In this document: one piece after another, positions 1 to 8,293 of the stretch
Layout of the letters: each line of letters opens with the position of its first letter
Numbering within the stretch: position 1 is the stretch's first letter
DNA from: JACIYW01 sp014359745
Lineage (GTDB): Bacteria > Pseudomonadota > Alphaproteobacteria > Rhodobacterales > Rhodobacteraceae
Assembly (NCBI GenBank): GCA_050433985.1
Contig: JBNPWE010000012.1
Span: forward strand, 33,658 to 97,657
Length of the DNA stretch: 64,000 bases
Direction: 5' to 3'
Notes under the pieces: generated by a model
What the model was told of the DNA's origin: nothing
Database searches by the model: none
What the model saw: only the letters and a program-made list of their open reading frames with translations
Made by a program: the position numbers and the translations under genes

Positions 1-431
1 CCTTCTCCTTTAACACGGCTTGGAACTCTTTTCAGAAGCAAACCGTTGTATCCCGGTGCCTCAACCGCATGCAGCAATTCGGGTGTGCCGACGTATTTTT
101 CGATCAAGCTCCACGGACGCATTTCGACAATCACAGATTCCGCAGCTTTTGGAGCCCTGAACGTACGTAATTCGAGCAATCCAAAAGACCGCTTCATATT
201 TCCATCAACGTAATTGTAATTCATACCCTTGATCGGATTGGCAGTCGCTACCGGCAAATTTTCGATTTTCTCGCCAAGAATGTTATCGTCTTGATCAACC
301 AGAAAGTAGCTCACAACGAAAGCCTTCGCGGGGAGGCTTTCAGATTGAGGAATTGATAGAAAAAGCCGAATAGTCTCGGAGAAATCTCCGACTGAAACGA
401 TCCAGCTTGATAAAACGGAATGTTGCGTCAT
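1..431 (-). CDS. hypothetical protein, partial (C-terminus off left edge)
   Basis: An open frame starts with ATG at 431 on the minus strand (MTQHSVLSSWIVSVGDF...) and stays open through base 1, so about 143 N-terminal residues are visible and the stop lies outside the window. The residues look like a real soluble protein, with mixed composition and segments such as SYFLVDQDDNILGEKIENLP and VEMRPWSLIEKYVGTPELL. I see no signal peptide, membrane helix or recognisable catalytic motif and cannot assign a family. The DNA is visibly more A+T-rich than the phage genes further right. An IS3-type end begins only 26 bases upstream of the start, so the native promoter has probably been replaced or lost. 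Confidence 0.6.
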   Translation of the reverse strand, partial: MTQHSVLSSWIVSVGDFSETIRLFLSIPQSESLPAKAFVVSYFLVDQDDNILGEKIENLPVATANPIKGMNYNYVDGNMKRSFGLLELRTFRAPKAAESVIVEMRPWSLIEKYVGTPELLHAVEAPGYNGLLLKRVPSRVKGE

Positions 432-457
432 CGTGGTCCTTTCCGATGTTTACGTGC

Positions 458-640
458 TGACCTGCACGCTTTTGGGGGCCACTCGTAAGTAGAGCCAGTT
501 CTCTTTCTGTTTGCCATCATTCGGCGGCGTGAGCAATGGGCGCAGGCGCGGAGCCATCAAGTCGCTCAAGCGGCTGTGCCCATTGCGTCTTGTCGAAGGG
601 TCACGCGGCGGCGAACTCCTCCGGGGTCTGAATCGCTCCG
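458..640 (-). mobile_element. remnant of an IS3-family element (terminal repeat and end of orfB)
   Basis: Base 458 begins TGACCTGCACGCTTTTGG, which resembles the TG-starting terminal repeat of IS3-family elements. Read on the minus strand, the DNA inside it encodes QTPEEFAAA followed by a stop, then PFDKTQWAQPLERLDGSAPAPIAHAAE, which resembles the degenerate C-terminus of an IS3-type integrase-core transposase. Stops and frame changes show it is dead. Nothing remains of the DDE core. The assignment rests on short motifs and could be wrong. Confidence 0.4.
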
Positions 641-731
641 GTTTCACCGGAGACCTATAAGGCTGCTGAAATAGTCTTGCCTCGACAAGGGCTTGAGAAG
701 ATGATTCACCCTGCGCACGGCAATTGCGGGG

Positions 732-1020
732 ATGAAGATGCGCGGGACGGACGAGACGAGCGGGTCGCTGTTCAGCTATGTCGATCTGGAAGAGCGCATT
801 CCTGCGCAGCACCCTTTGCGCAAGATCCGGCAGGTGGTGAATGACGCGCTGGCGAGCCTGGATGGCGAATTCGAGGCGCTTTACACCGATTTCGGTCGCC
901 CCTCGATCCCGCCGGAGCGCCTGATCCGGGCGAGCCTGCTGCAAATCCTGTTCTCGGTCCGCTCCGAGCGGCAGTTGATGGAGCAAATGGATTACAACCT
1001 GATGTTCCGCTGGTTTGTGG
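732..1020 (+). pseudogene. IS5-family transposase, N-terminal fragment
   Basis: The frame starting at 732 (or at the second ATG, 738: MRGTDETSGSLFSYVDLEER) gives the typical N-terminal DUF772-type domain of IS5-family transposases: IPAQHPLRKIR, then ASLLQILFSVRSERQLMEQM and NLMFRWFVGL. After about residue 95, where the family continues GIDDPVW and the DDE catalytic core, the sequence switches abruptly into an IS66 transposase segment at about 1017-1022. The catalytic domain is therefore missing. The 111-residue ORF ending at 1067 is a fusion with out-of-frame IS66 DNA. IS5 DNA probably begins near 645. Confidence 0.75.
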
Positions 1021-1455
1021 GGCTGTGGTTGCGGCGAGATGGCCAGGATCGGCGAGGACGTGTCTGAGCGGCTGGACGTGATCCCGGCCCAGTTCCGGGT
1101 GCTGGTCACGCGCCGCCCGAAATACGCCTGCCGTCGCTGCTCGCAGGCCGTGGCGCAGGCGCATGCGCCCGAGCATGTCGTGCCCGGCGGGCTGCCCACG
1201 GAACTCTTCATCGCATGGATCATCGTCTCGAAGTTCGGCGACCATCTGCCGTTCTACCGCCAGGCCGAGATCTTCAGGCGGCAGGGGATCTACCTGGATC
1301 GCGGCACGCTCGGCAACTGGGTCGGTCGCGCTTGTTTCCACCTCATGCCCGTCATCAATCACATGCGGGCCCATCTGCGCGGCGCAGACCGCATCTTCGT
1401 GGATGAAACCCGCGCGCCGGTGCTGGACCCAGGCCGGAAGACCACCAAGAGCGGA
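1017..1455 (+). pseudogene. tnpC: IS66-family TnpC transposase, internal fragment (copy 1)
   Basis: The plus frame reads WGCGCGEMARIGEDVSERLD, VLVTRRPKYACRRCSQ, GGLPTELFIAWIIVSKFGDH and IFVDETRAPVLDPGRK, the zinc-finger-like and central parts of an IS66 TnpC. It joins an IS5 fragment at its left end. It stops resembling IS66 at about 1455, where the family would continue YFWAVVSDD, and becomes the antisense of the neighbouring truncated gene. The last 90 bases also occur, at roughly 90 percent identity and in inverted orientation, at 3336-3425 in a second IS66 fragment. The two pieces are therefore related but distinct copies. Confidence 0.75.
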
Positions 1456-2398
1456 TGTCCAATGCAAGATCAAGGATGTTCTCGTAGGCGACGCGCATCA
1501 GGTCACAGGCCTGATACAGCGCCCACATCGCGCGAACGTCCTCTGTGGCAGAGGCGCGTTCGGGCTTCGTTTGACCAGCACCGAACCATTCCCACTTTAC
1601 GGCCTCGGCGCGCGGCACCTCGTTCGTTGCACCTATGAGTTGCAGAAGCATCAGCGCAGTGGAACGTCTGAGCTTGTCGGGAGCAGATGCTGGCGACACC
1701 CGGCCAAGCAGAACCTGGACTAGCAGCGTATGCTCCGCGCTGCCCGTCACGATCTCGGAAGGCTTCATCGGCGCCATCAGGTCAAGGTCAGCAAGGGACA
1801 CCATCCCTTCCTTTTCGCAACGAAGAAAAAGGGCCCCGAGGTCACCGATCTCCGCAGCGAAGGCATCCGCGAGTGGTACTGCCCGGTTCGTGCAGACGGC
1901 AATCGGGTTCTGATCGTCGCCGAGCGTGATCAGGCCCATCTCGTACATCTGCGTGGCATAGATGCCCCCGAAGGCGCCGCCCTTATTGCGTAGGTAGCGC
2001 TGGGCGACCTCTGCTTCCGGATCGGCTCCGACAGAGAAATCGATAATCGCCGCCGGGTCATCCGGAACGACCGCAAGCTGCCTTTGCGCCCAATCAATCC
2101 CGGCAACGCCCAGTTCTGTGGTACCACGGGCCGCGATTAACGCAAAGAGAGTTTCGCATCGGCGCTGGAATAGCCTGAAGGCGACCGGATCGGTGTTTCC
2201 GTTTTTCTTGGCATAGATCTCCAGCATCCATACGAAGAATGAGTAGTACCTGAAGCGCAGCGTGATGGTGCTGATGCCAGGAAGAAGGGACTGGTAGATC
2301 ACTTCAATTGGCCGTTGCATCCCAAGGGGATCGAGGCCGCCGTCCTGCCCCAGTTCAGTCCATTCAGGGAAACCCGACCCGAAATCCTTCATTGTCAA
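1456..2398 (-). pseudogene. unknown protein, C-terminus lost to an IS66 junction
   Basis: The minus-strand frame from ATG 2398 (MTMKDFGSGFPEWTELGQ) reads about 314 native residues and then runs into antisense IS66 DNA at about 1455, which adds some 30 foreign residues before a stop at 1355. The native part has a distinctive start (LDPLGMQRPIEVIYQSLLPG, then ITLRFRYYSFFVWMLEIYAK) and a mixed alpha-helical composition. I see no nucleotide-binding or nuclease motif and do not recognise the family. The base composition is lower in G+C than the phage genes. Being caught between IS fragments of two orientations suggests it is a leftover of an older island. Whether the truncated protein is still made is unknown. 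Confidence 0.6.
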
Positions 2399-2538
2399 TT
2401 CACCGCTTAGAGAACCATGGGTGGATGATGGTGAAAACTGAACCTGCGCGCAACTGCGAGTTTCCGCAGATGCCCACCAAGGGGATGATCACGAAGATTT
2501 CGGGGCCCCCAAACGCAAAAAGCCCTCTGGGTTTCAGA

Positions 2539-3424
2539 GTAAGCGCTACGGCGCTACCCTATGTGGCGAGGCTTGGCGGCTGCGCGTAGCGCCACGGCAT
2601 CAGTTCTTCGATGCCGCTTTGTGGATGGCCGTCGAGGATCGCGCGGAGGGTGGCGGCGAGGTAGTCGACCGGGTTCACGCCGGACATTTTGCAGGTGGCG
2701 ACCAGCGAGGCGAGCATGGCCCAGTTTTCAGCGCCGACCTCGTTGCCTGCGAAGAGCGCGTTTTTCCGCGTCAGGGCAATCGGCCTGATTTGATTTTCGA
2801 CCGGGTTGGTGTCCAGCTCGAGGGTGCCGTCGTCCAGGAAGCGGATCAGGCCGGGCCAGTGCGCGAGGGTGTAGCGGATGTCCTCGGCCAGCTGGGATTT
2901 CTGCGGGATGCGCGAAAGCTGGGCTTCCAGCCACGGCTTGAGCGCGGCGATGATCGGGGCCGAATTCTCACGCCGGGCGGCGAGGCGCACGTCCGCCTCC
3001 TTGCCTCGCACGGATTTCTCGATCTGGTAGAGCAGCGCGATCTGGCGCAGCATCTCTTCAACGATGGGGGAGCCATCGCTCTCGAAGCGCTTCACGAAGC
3101 GGCGGCGGACGTGGGTCCAGCAGTAGACCAGCTGCCATGGGCCACCGTCACGCTCGATTTCCGTCAGCGCGTTGTAGGACTGGTAGGCGTCACATTGCAG
3201 GAACCGGCCGCAGTATCCGGCGAGGAAGTTCAGCGGATGCGCCTTGCCCCGGCCGGGGGCGTAGTGGAACAGCACGATGGGCGGTCCGGCGCCGCCATGA
3301 CCGCGATCGTCGGACACGACGGCCCAGAAGTAGCCGCTCTTGGTGGCCTTTCGGCCCGGGTCCAGCACCGGCGCGCGGGTCTCATCCACGAAGATGCGCT
3401 CGGCACCGCGCAGATGCGCGCGCA
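2539..3424 (-). mobile_element. IS66-family element, right-hand half (copy 2)
   Basis: The plus strand at 2539 reads GTAAGCGCTACGGCGCTAC, a typical IS66 terminal repeat starting GTAAGCG. From there to about 3424 the DNA is the 3' half of an IS66 element in minus orientation. The other half is missing: at 3425 the sequence changes to IS21 istA DNA. I infer that an IS21 element landed in, or recombined with, this IS66 copy. Confidence 0.7.
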
Positions 3425-3425
3425 T
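2559..3425 (-). pseudogene. tnpC: IS66-family TnpC transposase, C-terminal half
   Basis: This 288-residue frame contains most of the catalytic domain of an IS66 transposase: FVDETRAPVLDPGR (first acidic residue), GRFLQCDAYQSYNALTE (second), WTHVRRRFVKRFE, and the C-terminal block LELDTNPVENQIRPIALTRKN (final Glu) with GAENWAMLASLVATCKMSGV. The N-terminal half found in a full TnpC of about 500 residues is absent. The ATG at 3425 only appears because IS21 sequence abuts here. The fragment is catalytically suggestive but lacks the DNA-binding region, so it is probably inactive. Confidence 0.8.
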
Positions 3426-3483
3426 GAGGTTGCCGCGCGTTTGACGCTCAGCAAGACGACCGTGGCAACCTACCTGAACCGGG
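3425..3483 (+). repeat. 59-bp inverted repeat, left copy (inside istA)
   Basis: These 59 bases, encoding EVAARLTLSKTTVATYLNR of IstA, recur exactly in inverted orientation at 5797-5855. Outside this block the two copies diverge at once. The left copy abuts IS66 DNA and the right copy abuts the IS21 right terminal repeat. See the finding on IS21 self-inversion. Confidence 0.85.
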
Positions 3484-4889
3484 CTCGGGAGGCTGGGCTG
3501 AACTGCTGGCCGCTGCCCGAGGGGCGGGATGACGATACCGCGCTGAAGCAGGTTCTGTTCCAGCGCGTTGGCCGCCCACCCCGGGACCTGACGGAACCTG
3601 ACTGGCCAAAGATGGCAGCTGAGATGAAGCGCAAGGGCGTGACGCTGCTACTGCTTTGGGAAGAATACCGCGCGGGCCACCCTGACGGCTACGGCTACAC
3701 TTGGTTCTGCGAGCGCTACAGGGAGTTCGAGAACAGGATCAGCCCGCGGTATCGCAACCGCCACGAGGCGGGCGCAGTGATGCAGACGGACTATGCCGGC
3801 CACACCATTCCGATCATTGACCCGGCGACAGGCGGCGAGCATCGCGCCCAGATTTTCGTCGCCGTGCTGGGTGCCTCCAATTACACCTTCGCCTGGGCCA
3901 GCCTCAGCCAGAAACTGCCCGACTGGATCGATGCCCAGGTTCGTGCGCTGAAGTTCTTTGGCGGCGTTCCCAAGGCGATCGTGTGCGACAATCTCAAGGC
4001 GGCAGTGGCCAAGCCCCTCTGGTTCGAACCGTCGGTCACCAAGACCTTCTCCGACATGGCTGCTCATTACGATACGACGGTGCTGCCCACGCGGCCGCGC
4101 AAGCCACGCGACAAGGGCAAGGTCGAGGGCGCAGTCCTGATCGTGGAACGCTGGATTCTGGCACGCCTGCGCAACCGACATTTCTTTTCCATAGAAGCCC
4201 TGAACGTGGCCATCGCCGAGCTGCTTGCAGATCTCAATGCGCGCACCATGCGGCGGGCAGGTCGCTCCCGACAGGCGCTTTTCGAAGAGGTCGAACGTGC
4301 GGCGCTGTGCCCCTTGCCCGACACGCCTTTCGAGTATGCTGAATGGAAGCAGGCCAAGGTGCATCCCGACTACCATATCGAGGTGCTGCACGGCTTCTAT
4401 TCCGTGCCGCATCGCCTGATCGGTCGGAAGGTCGATGTCCGTCTAACCCACCGAATGATCGAGATTTTCCATAATCACGAACGTGTTGCCGTGCATCACC
4501 GCCGCGGCCAACGGGGCGGTCATTCCACGATCAAGGAACACATGCCCAAGGCGCACCAACGCTATGGCGGCATGACGCCGGAAAGCCTCATAACCCGGGC
4601 AGCCCGCACCGGCTATCACACGGCCGCACTCGTTGAACGCCTGATGCGTGACAGACCACATCCCGAGCAAGGATACCGGTCCGCCCTCGGTGTGCTCAGC
4701 CTGCAGCGTCAGTTCGGAGCGGACAGACTGGAGGCCGCCTGCGATCGCGCCCTGACGGTCGGAACCGTCTCCTATGCCTCGGTGCGCTCCATCCTTGTCA
4801 CCGGGCTCGATCAGGCCCCGGAGCCCCAAGAGCCGATTACCGCACCCCCGGCCCACGACAACATTCGTGGTGCCGGCTACTACCAGTAA
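3429..4889 (+). pseudogene. istA: IS21-family transposase IstA, N-terminus missing
   Basis: The frame gives about 487 residues of an IS21 IstA: the end of a helix-turn-helix (LTLSKTTVATYLNRAREAG), the DDE core with MQTDYAGHTIPI (first Asp), FFGGVPKAIVCDNLKAAV (second Asp) and RDKGKVEGAVLIVERWILA (Glu), and the C-terminal HGFYSVPHRLIGRKV region. The first roughly 35 residues (MPRRKQARRTTVQDIRTILR...) are absent here and sit on the opposite strand at about 5795-5944. No plausible start codon with a ribosome site remains; the frame is open far upstream only because antisense IS66 DNA has no stops. IstA is the recombinase of the element, so this copy is probably not independently mobile. Confidence 0.85.
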
Positions 4890-4913
4890 CCCTCAGCACC
4901 AAAGGATCATCAC

Positions 4914-5696
4914 ATGCTGACACATCCCACCCTCGACCAAATGGCTGCGCTTGGCCTGACAGGCATGGCCGACGCCTGGAAGGCCCTCGCCGAACAGGAC
5001 CCGGGTCAGTCCCTCGATCGCAATGAATGGCTCGGGCTCATGCTCGATCGGGAAGCTTCGGCAAGGGCCGATAAGCGCTTCGCCAACAGGCTGCGCAACG
5101 CCAAGATGCGCTTCCCCAACGCCTGCATCGAAGACACCAACTTCGCCGCCAGCCGAGGCCTCGATCGCCGTCAGGTTCTCGCGCTGGCTCAAGGCGCTTG
5201 GATCAAGGCCAAGGAGCAGATCATTCTTACCGGCCAAACGGGCACCGGCAAAACCTGGCTGGCCTGCGCCTTCGGGCATCAAGCCGCACGCCTCGATCAC
5301 GCGGTTCTCTACGTCCGTATGCCCCGTCTCTTCGAGGACATGGCCATGGCGCGCCTTGATGGGCGCTTCCCCAAGCTGGTCGACAAACTGGCCCGTGTCC
5401 AACTGCTCATTCTCGACGATTGGGGGGCACATGGGCTCACCGACCAGCAGCGTCTCGATCTGCTCGAACTCTTCGAAGAACGCTACCAGAGGCGATCCAC
5501 AATAATCACCGCGCAACTGCCCGTCTCAGGATGGCACGACATGATCGGCGAGCCCACAATCGCCGATGCCATCTTGGATCGTATCGTCCACAACGCCCAC
5601 CGCATCGACCTCAAGGGCGACAGCCTTCGTAGAAAAGATCAAAACAAGAACTTGACCCAAGTGAAAAACAGAGAAACGATACCATCAGAAACATAA
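4914..5696 (+). CDS. istB: IS21-family helper ATPase IstB
   Basis: A 260-residue protein begins 24 bases after the istA stop. The AAA+ core is intact, with Walker A GQTGTGKT near residue 107, Walker B LLILDDWG near 165 and a sensor-like STIITAQLPVSGWHDMIG. The length matches the family (about 250-260). In IS21 elements IstB binds ATP and selects target DNA for IstA. Here it is the only complete protein of the element, since istA has lost its N-terminus. A second, unrelated istB-like scrap lies at 6625-6712. Confidence 0.9.
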   Translation: MLTHPTLDQMAALGLTGMADAWKALAEQDPGQSLDRNEWLGLMLDREASARADKRFANRLRNAKMRFPNACIEDTNFAASRGLDRRQVLALAQGAWIKAKEQIILTGQTGTGKTWLACAFGHQAARLDHAVLYVRMPRLFEDMAMARLDGRFPKLVDKLARVQLLILDDWGAHGLTDQQRLDLLELFEERYQRRSTIITAQLPVSGWHDMIGEPTIADAILDRIVHNAHRIDLKGDSLRRKDQNKNLTQVKNRETIPSET

Positions 5697-5726
5697 CTGC
5701 AGGCAGAGGATCAGCCGTGCCCGAGC

Positions 5727-5796
5727 TGTCCGGGAATTACTGAAACGGCTGTCCGGGATTTAGCGTAATCGCTGTCCGGTAATTCTGAAATCCGCA
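5727..5796 (+). repeat. IS21 right end: three tandem terminal repeats
   Basis: Three copies of TGTCCGG(G/T)AATT-type sequence start at 5727, 5750 and 5773, a 23-base period, ending at 5796. Read inward from the tip, the last copy (TGCGGATTTCAGAATTACC) matches the inverted left-end tip at 6097-6121. Multiple repeated transposase-binding sites at each end are a known feature of IS21. The exact right tip is therefore at about 5796. Confidence 0.75.
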
Positions 5797-5944
5797 CCCG
5801 GTTCAGGTAGGTTGCCACGGTCGTCTTGCTGAGCGTCAAACGCGCGGCAACCTCACGCGCCGAAAGCCCCTGTTCATGCGTCAGTCGCAGTATCGTTCGT
5901 ATGTCTTGCACGGTCGTGCGCCTCGCTTGCTTCCGTCTCGGCAT
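5797..5944 (-). pseudogene. istA: IstA N-terminal fragment, inverted relative to the rest of the element
   Basis: From ATG 5944 the minus strand reads MPRRKQARRTTVQDIRTILR, then LTHEQGLSAREVAARLTLSK and TTVATYLNR. This is precisely the N-terminal helix-turn-helix region missing from the plus-strand istA at 3429. After the shared 59 bases (5797-5855) the frame runs into the IS21 right terminal repeat and ends at 5711. It is a broken 5' end of the same kind of element. Confidence 0.8.
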
Positions 5945-6028
5945 GGTCCCTCCCGGCCTTGTTCAAGACCGGCAGAATGCCGTGACGGCGCAGGCGATGA
6001 CCAACTGCCCCCAAGCCCTCCCAGACCT

Positions 6029-6121
6029 GTCCGGGAATTAGCGAAATCCCTGTCCGGGATTTACCGAAACGCCTGTCCGGGAATTACTGAAATGCTTGTC
6101 CGGGAATTACCGAAACCCGCA
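6029..6121 (+). repeat. IS21 left end: four tandem terminal repeats (inverted orientation)
   Basis: TGTCCGGGAATTA-type repeats start at 6029, 6051, 6074 and 6097 with a 22-23 base period, each followed by (C/G)(C/T)GAAA. Together with the istA 5' fragment at 5797-5944 they form the left end of an IS21 element read on the minus strand. The interval 5945-6028 is the leader between end and istA. Between 6122 and 6190 only weak decayed versions (GTGAAATGCGTGCCCGAG...) are visible. I see no gene in 5945-6624. Confidence 0.75.
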
Positions 6122-6299
6122 GCCGTGAAATGCGTGCCCGAGATCACGCGAAATCACTGCCCAACTTCCGCGAAATGCGCAGTCTATTTCCAAAATCCAA
6201 ACCCTCCGTCACGCACATGCGCGCAGAATGGCCGGATCAGGTCAGAAATGGCAGGAGGGGGTCGGCGTTGCGCTTACGTTTCAGAGGGACTCTTCAAAC

Positions 6300-6591
6300 G
6301 TTGACTTGGCGTTGACTCGTTTTGCGCGAGTCTATACACAAGTGTTTTTGTCGGATTCCAAGTCTTTGTTATCCAACGGTAATTTGGTTGCGGGGGTCAG
6401 ATTTGAACTGACGACCTTCAGGTTATGAGCCTACCCCTTGGCTTTCTGCCGAGCTCAATGAAATCAACTGACTACAGGACAAGCCTTTGAAATCACGCCA
6501 GTTCCATATTTACTTTGGCCGATCTTCACCGCGTTTCGGCTGCATCATCCGCTCGAAAACGGCGTACGAGGGTTGAGGTGGCGTTGATGTG
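6300..6591. other. attachment site 1: tRNA-fMet core with direct-repeat arms
   Basis: A 48-base core that is the 3' part of an initiator tRNA-Met gene (6385-6432, minus) is flanked by paired nonamers: GTTGACTTG/GTTGACTCG at 6300-6319 on the left and GTTGAGGTG/GTTGATGTG at 6572-6591 on the right, each pair separated by two bases. The left pair starts 85 bases before the core and the right pair starts 140 bases after it. Exactly the same spacing occurs at 51618-51909. The arrangement looks like arm-type integrase sites around a recombination core. I infer it is an att site bounding the mobile region to its right. Confidence 0.7.
6385..6432 (-). other. 3' fragment of initiator tRNA-Met (CAT anticodon), attachment core
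   Basis: On the minus strand this reads GGCTCATAACC (anticodon loop with CAT), GAAGGTCG, a T arm GTCAG-TTCAAAT-CTGAC, then CCCGCAACCA, the initiator tRNA acceptor 3' strand with CCA. The 5' half of the tRNA is absent; left of the anticodon stem, in tRNA terms, the sequence is unrelated. It cannot be a working tRNA. This is the expected left-behind identity segment when an element integrates into the 3' half of a tRNA gene. Confidence 0.75.
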
Positions 6592-6624
6592 CCCACTGGA
6601 AACGATTATCTGCCATGACTCGCC

Positions 6625-6712
6625 CGGTGGGCCGAGCTCCGATCAGGCGCTCTGAACAAAACGTCTTGCGCCATTCATTGAGCGGCAGGTTCCTCGTGAT
6701 GAGGGTGGCACG
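6625..6712 (-). pseudogene. short remnant of an IstB-type ATPase (a different IS21)
   Basis: The minus strand encodes RATLITRNLPLNEWRKTFCS followed by ERLIGA, close to the conserved ATLITSNLPF-EW---F-SERLTGALLDR block in the C-terminal half of IstB proteins. It breaks off where LLDRLTHR would follow. It does not match the intact IstB at 4914. Only about 30 residues remain, so it is a scar of another IS21 element beside attachment site 1. Confidence 0.6.
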
Positions 6713-6758
6713 CCCCCGGCATGCGTGAGATGCCGGAGGCAACCCCAAGGTTGGCAGA

Positions 6759-7586
6759 CTACGTATCCAGGAACTCTGTCAGCGCAGCGGCGACTTCGGC
6801 GGGCTTTTCTTCCATGATCCAGTGCGCGGCTTGGTCGATCCAAGTCAGCCGGGCGTTCGGGATCGCATTCCGGAGCTTTTCGGCATAGGCCGGTTTCTGG
6901 AACGGGTCCTCGCGCCCCCACAGGACCAGCGTCTCGTGGTCGAGCTGCGTCAACTCACCGGCGATCGCCTGGGTGTATTCCGGATTCAGGCGCCGGAAAT
7001 TGCGGAACAGCGCCCGCTTTCCCTCCTCGCTCGACCACGGCGCCATGATGATGTTCGAGGCCTCTTCGGTGAGGGACTCGGCACGGTAGACGCCGTCCGG
7101 CAGAAAGCCGCGCAGCATGTCGATGAACGCATCGAGCGGCATCCCGGCCTCGGCGTCGGGCTGCTGCAGCGGTGCGAATTCCGGGATCGGCCAGGAATCG
7201 AAGCAGACCGCACTGCTCAGCACGAGCTTCTTCACCCGCTCGGGGTGCCTGACCGCGATGATCTGCGCGACCCCGCCGCCGATATCGTGCGACACCACGT
7301 CGGCCCGGGGGATCCCGAGAGCATCGAGCACGCCGACCATCAGCCGGGCCTGCGCCGCGATGGAGACGTCCGCGTGCGCGGGCTTGTCCGATTTGCCATA
7401 GTTCAGCATGTCGGGCGCGATCACCCGATGCGTCCTGGCGAGCGTGGGGATGATGTCGCGCCACAGCAGGCTTGATGTCGGGATCCCATGGATCAGAAAG
7501 ACGGGCGGGCCGTCTCCTTCGTCCAGATAGGCGATGCGGTGGCCTTCGATGTGCAGATAGTTGTGGCTGTAGCTTGTCGTGGTCAT
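6759..7586 (-). CDS. alpha/beta hydrolase, haloalkane dehalogenase / epoxide hydrolase type
   Basis: A 275-residue alpha/beta-hydrolase. The oxyanion segment is HGIPTSSLLWRDIIP, very like the HGNPTSSYLWRNIIP of haloalkane dehalogenases. The nucleophile elbow is VVSHDIGGGVAQ, with Asp rather than Ser (near residue 108), and the remaining triad is LVLWGREDPF (Asp) and DQAAHWIMEE (His). Asp nucleophiles are used by haloalkane dehalogenases, fluoroacetate dehalogenases and epoxide hydrolases, which form an ester intermediate. The substrate cannot be told from sequence. There is no signal peptide, so it is cytosolic. It starts with a good AGGAG site and lies 57 bases downstream of the AhpD-like gene, so the two are probably co-transcribed under TetR control. 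Confidence 0.85.
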   Translation of the reverse strand: MTTTSYSHNYLHIEGHRIAYLDEGDGPPVFLIHGIPTSSLLWRDIIPTLARTHRVIAPDMLNYGKSDKPAHADVSIAAQARLMVGVLDALGIPRADVVSHDIGGGVAQIIAVRHPERVKKLVLSSAVCFDSWPIPEFAPLQQPDAEAGMPLDAFIDMLRGFLPDGVYRAESLTEEASNIIMAPWSSEEGKRALFRNFRRLNPEYTQAIAGELTQLDHETLVLWGREDPFQKPAYAEKLRNAIPNARLTWIDQAAHWIMEEKPAEVAAALTEFLDT

Positions 7587-7643
7587 GTCGGTCTCCTGTG
7601 AGTTGGGGGGTCGTCGTTCTCCCGCAATGGCGCGGCGGGCCGT

Positions 7644-8219
7644 TCAGGCCGCCTTCTCCCATGCATGGCCCGCGAACATCGCGTCGAGCGGCGTGTGCAG
7701 CAGGTGGTTGGCGTAGTTGCTGAGCGTCTTCACGGCGAGCGCGAGGATGATCTCCAGCACCTGGCGCTCTTCGTAACCGGCATCGAGGAAAGCCCGGACA
7801 TCCGCCTTCGAGGGCAGCCCGCGGGTTTCGCGCAGCGTCTCGGTGAAGGTGGCGAGCGCGGCCAGCCTGAGGTCAGGGATCGGCTGCCCGTTGCGGATGG
7901 CCTCGGTCACCTCGGCCGGCACCCTGGACATCTTCTCGGCAATCATGCTGTGGGCGGCCATGCAGTAGTCGCAGCCATTGCCACGGCTGATGGTCAGAAA
8001 CACCACCTCCTGTTCGGCCGGGGTGAAGCCCGACTGTTTGCGGAATCGCTCGTAGCCGTCGAGATAGGTCGCCAGCAGGCCCGGCGAGTTGACCATCCCG
8101 GCATACATGTTCGGGATGAACCCCACCTGCGCCCTGGCCTTCTCCAGCACGGCTCTGGCCTGGGGTTCGGCATCATCGACGGTCAGGAATGGAAGGGTCA
8201 TTTGGTATTCGGCAGTCAT
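7644..8219 (-). CDS. AhpD-like / carboxymuconolactone decarboxylase-family protein
   Basis: 191 residues with the family signature EQEVVFLTISRGNGCDYCMA followed by AHSM: the Glu, the CxxC-like pair (CDYC) and the His three residues on, that form the redox centre of AhpD-type proteins. The N-terminal half (VLEKARAQVGFIPNMYAGM) is typical of the peroxidase-related subfamily. Such proteins reduce peroxides or act as decarboxylase-like enzymes; the true activity is unknown here. The start has AAAGGAG nine bases upstream. A TetR-type palindrome lies 43-57 bases before the start (8262-8276), so expression is probably repressed by the adjacent TetR protein. Confidence 0.88.
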   Translation of the reverse strand: MTAEYQMTLPFLTVDDAEPQARAVLEKARAQVGFIPNMYAGMVNSPGLLATYLDGYERFRKQSGFTPAEQEVVFLTISRGNGCDYCMAAHSMIAEKMSRVPAEVTEAIRNGQPIPDLRLAALATFTETLRETRGLPSKADVRAFLDAGYEERQVLEIILALAVKTLSNYANHLLHTPLDAMFAGHAWEKAA

Positions 8220-8261
8220 GGTCGTCTCCTTTCGGCTGGTTGGTCATCGGTCGCTCAGTCT

Positions 8262-8276
8262 GGAACGTTCGTTCAA
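8262..8276. promoter_or_regulatory. TetR-type operator in front of the AhpD-like gene
   Basis: The sequence GGAACGTTCGTTCAA differs by one base from GGAACGATCGTTCAA at 8911-8925. The two sites lie directly upstream of the two transcription units of the TetR cluster. Matching half-sites GAACG/CGTTC are what a dimeric TetR protein would bind. Confidence 0.75.
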
Positions 8277-8293
8277 AACAAAGTCAAAAAAAA

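Noticed and set aside
450..1223. 257-residue minus-strand frame across IS fragments
   Set aside because: It runs through the antisense of IS5 and IS66 fragments and an IS3 end; a chance open frame.
2619..3428. N-terminal 270 residues of the frame that continues into istA
   Set aside because: This part is the antisense of an IS66 transposase; istA homology begins only at about 3429.
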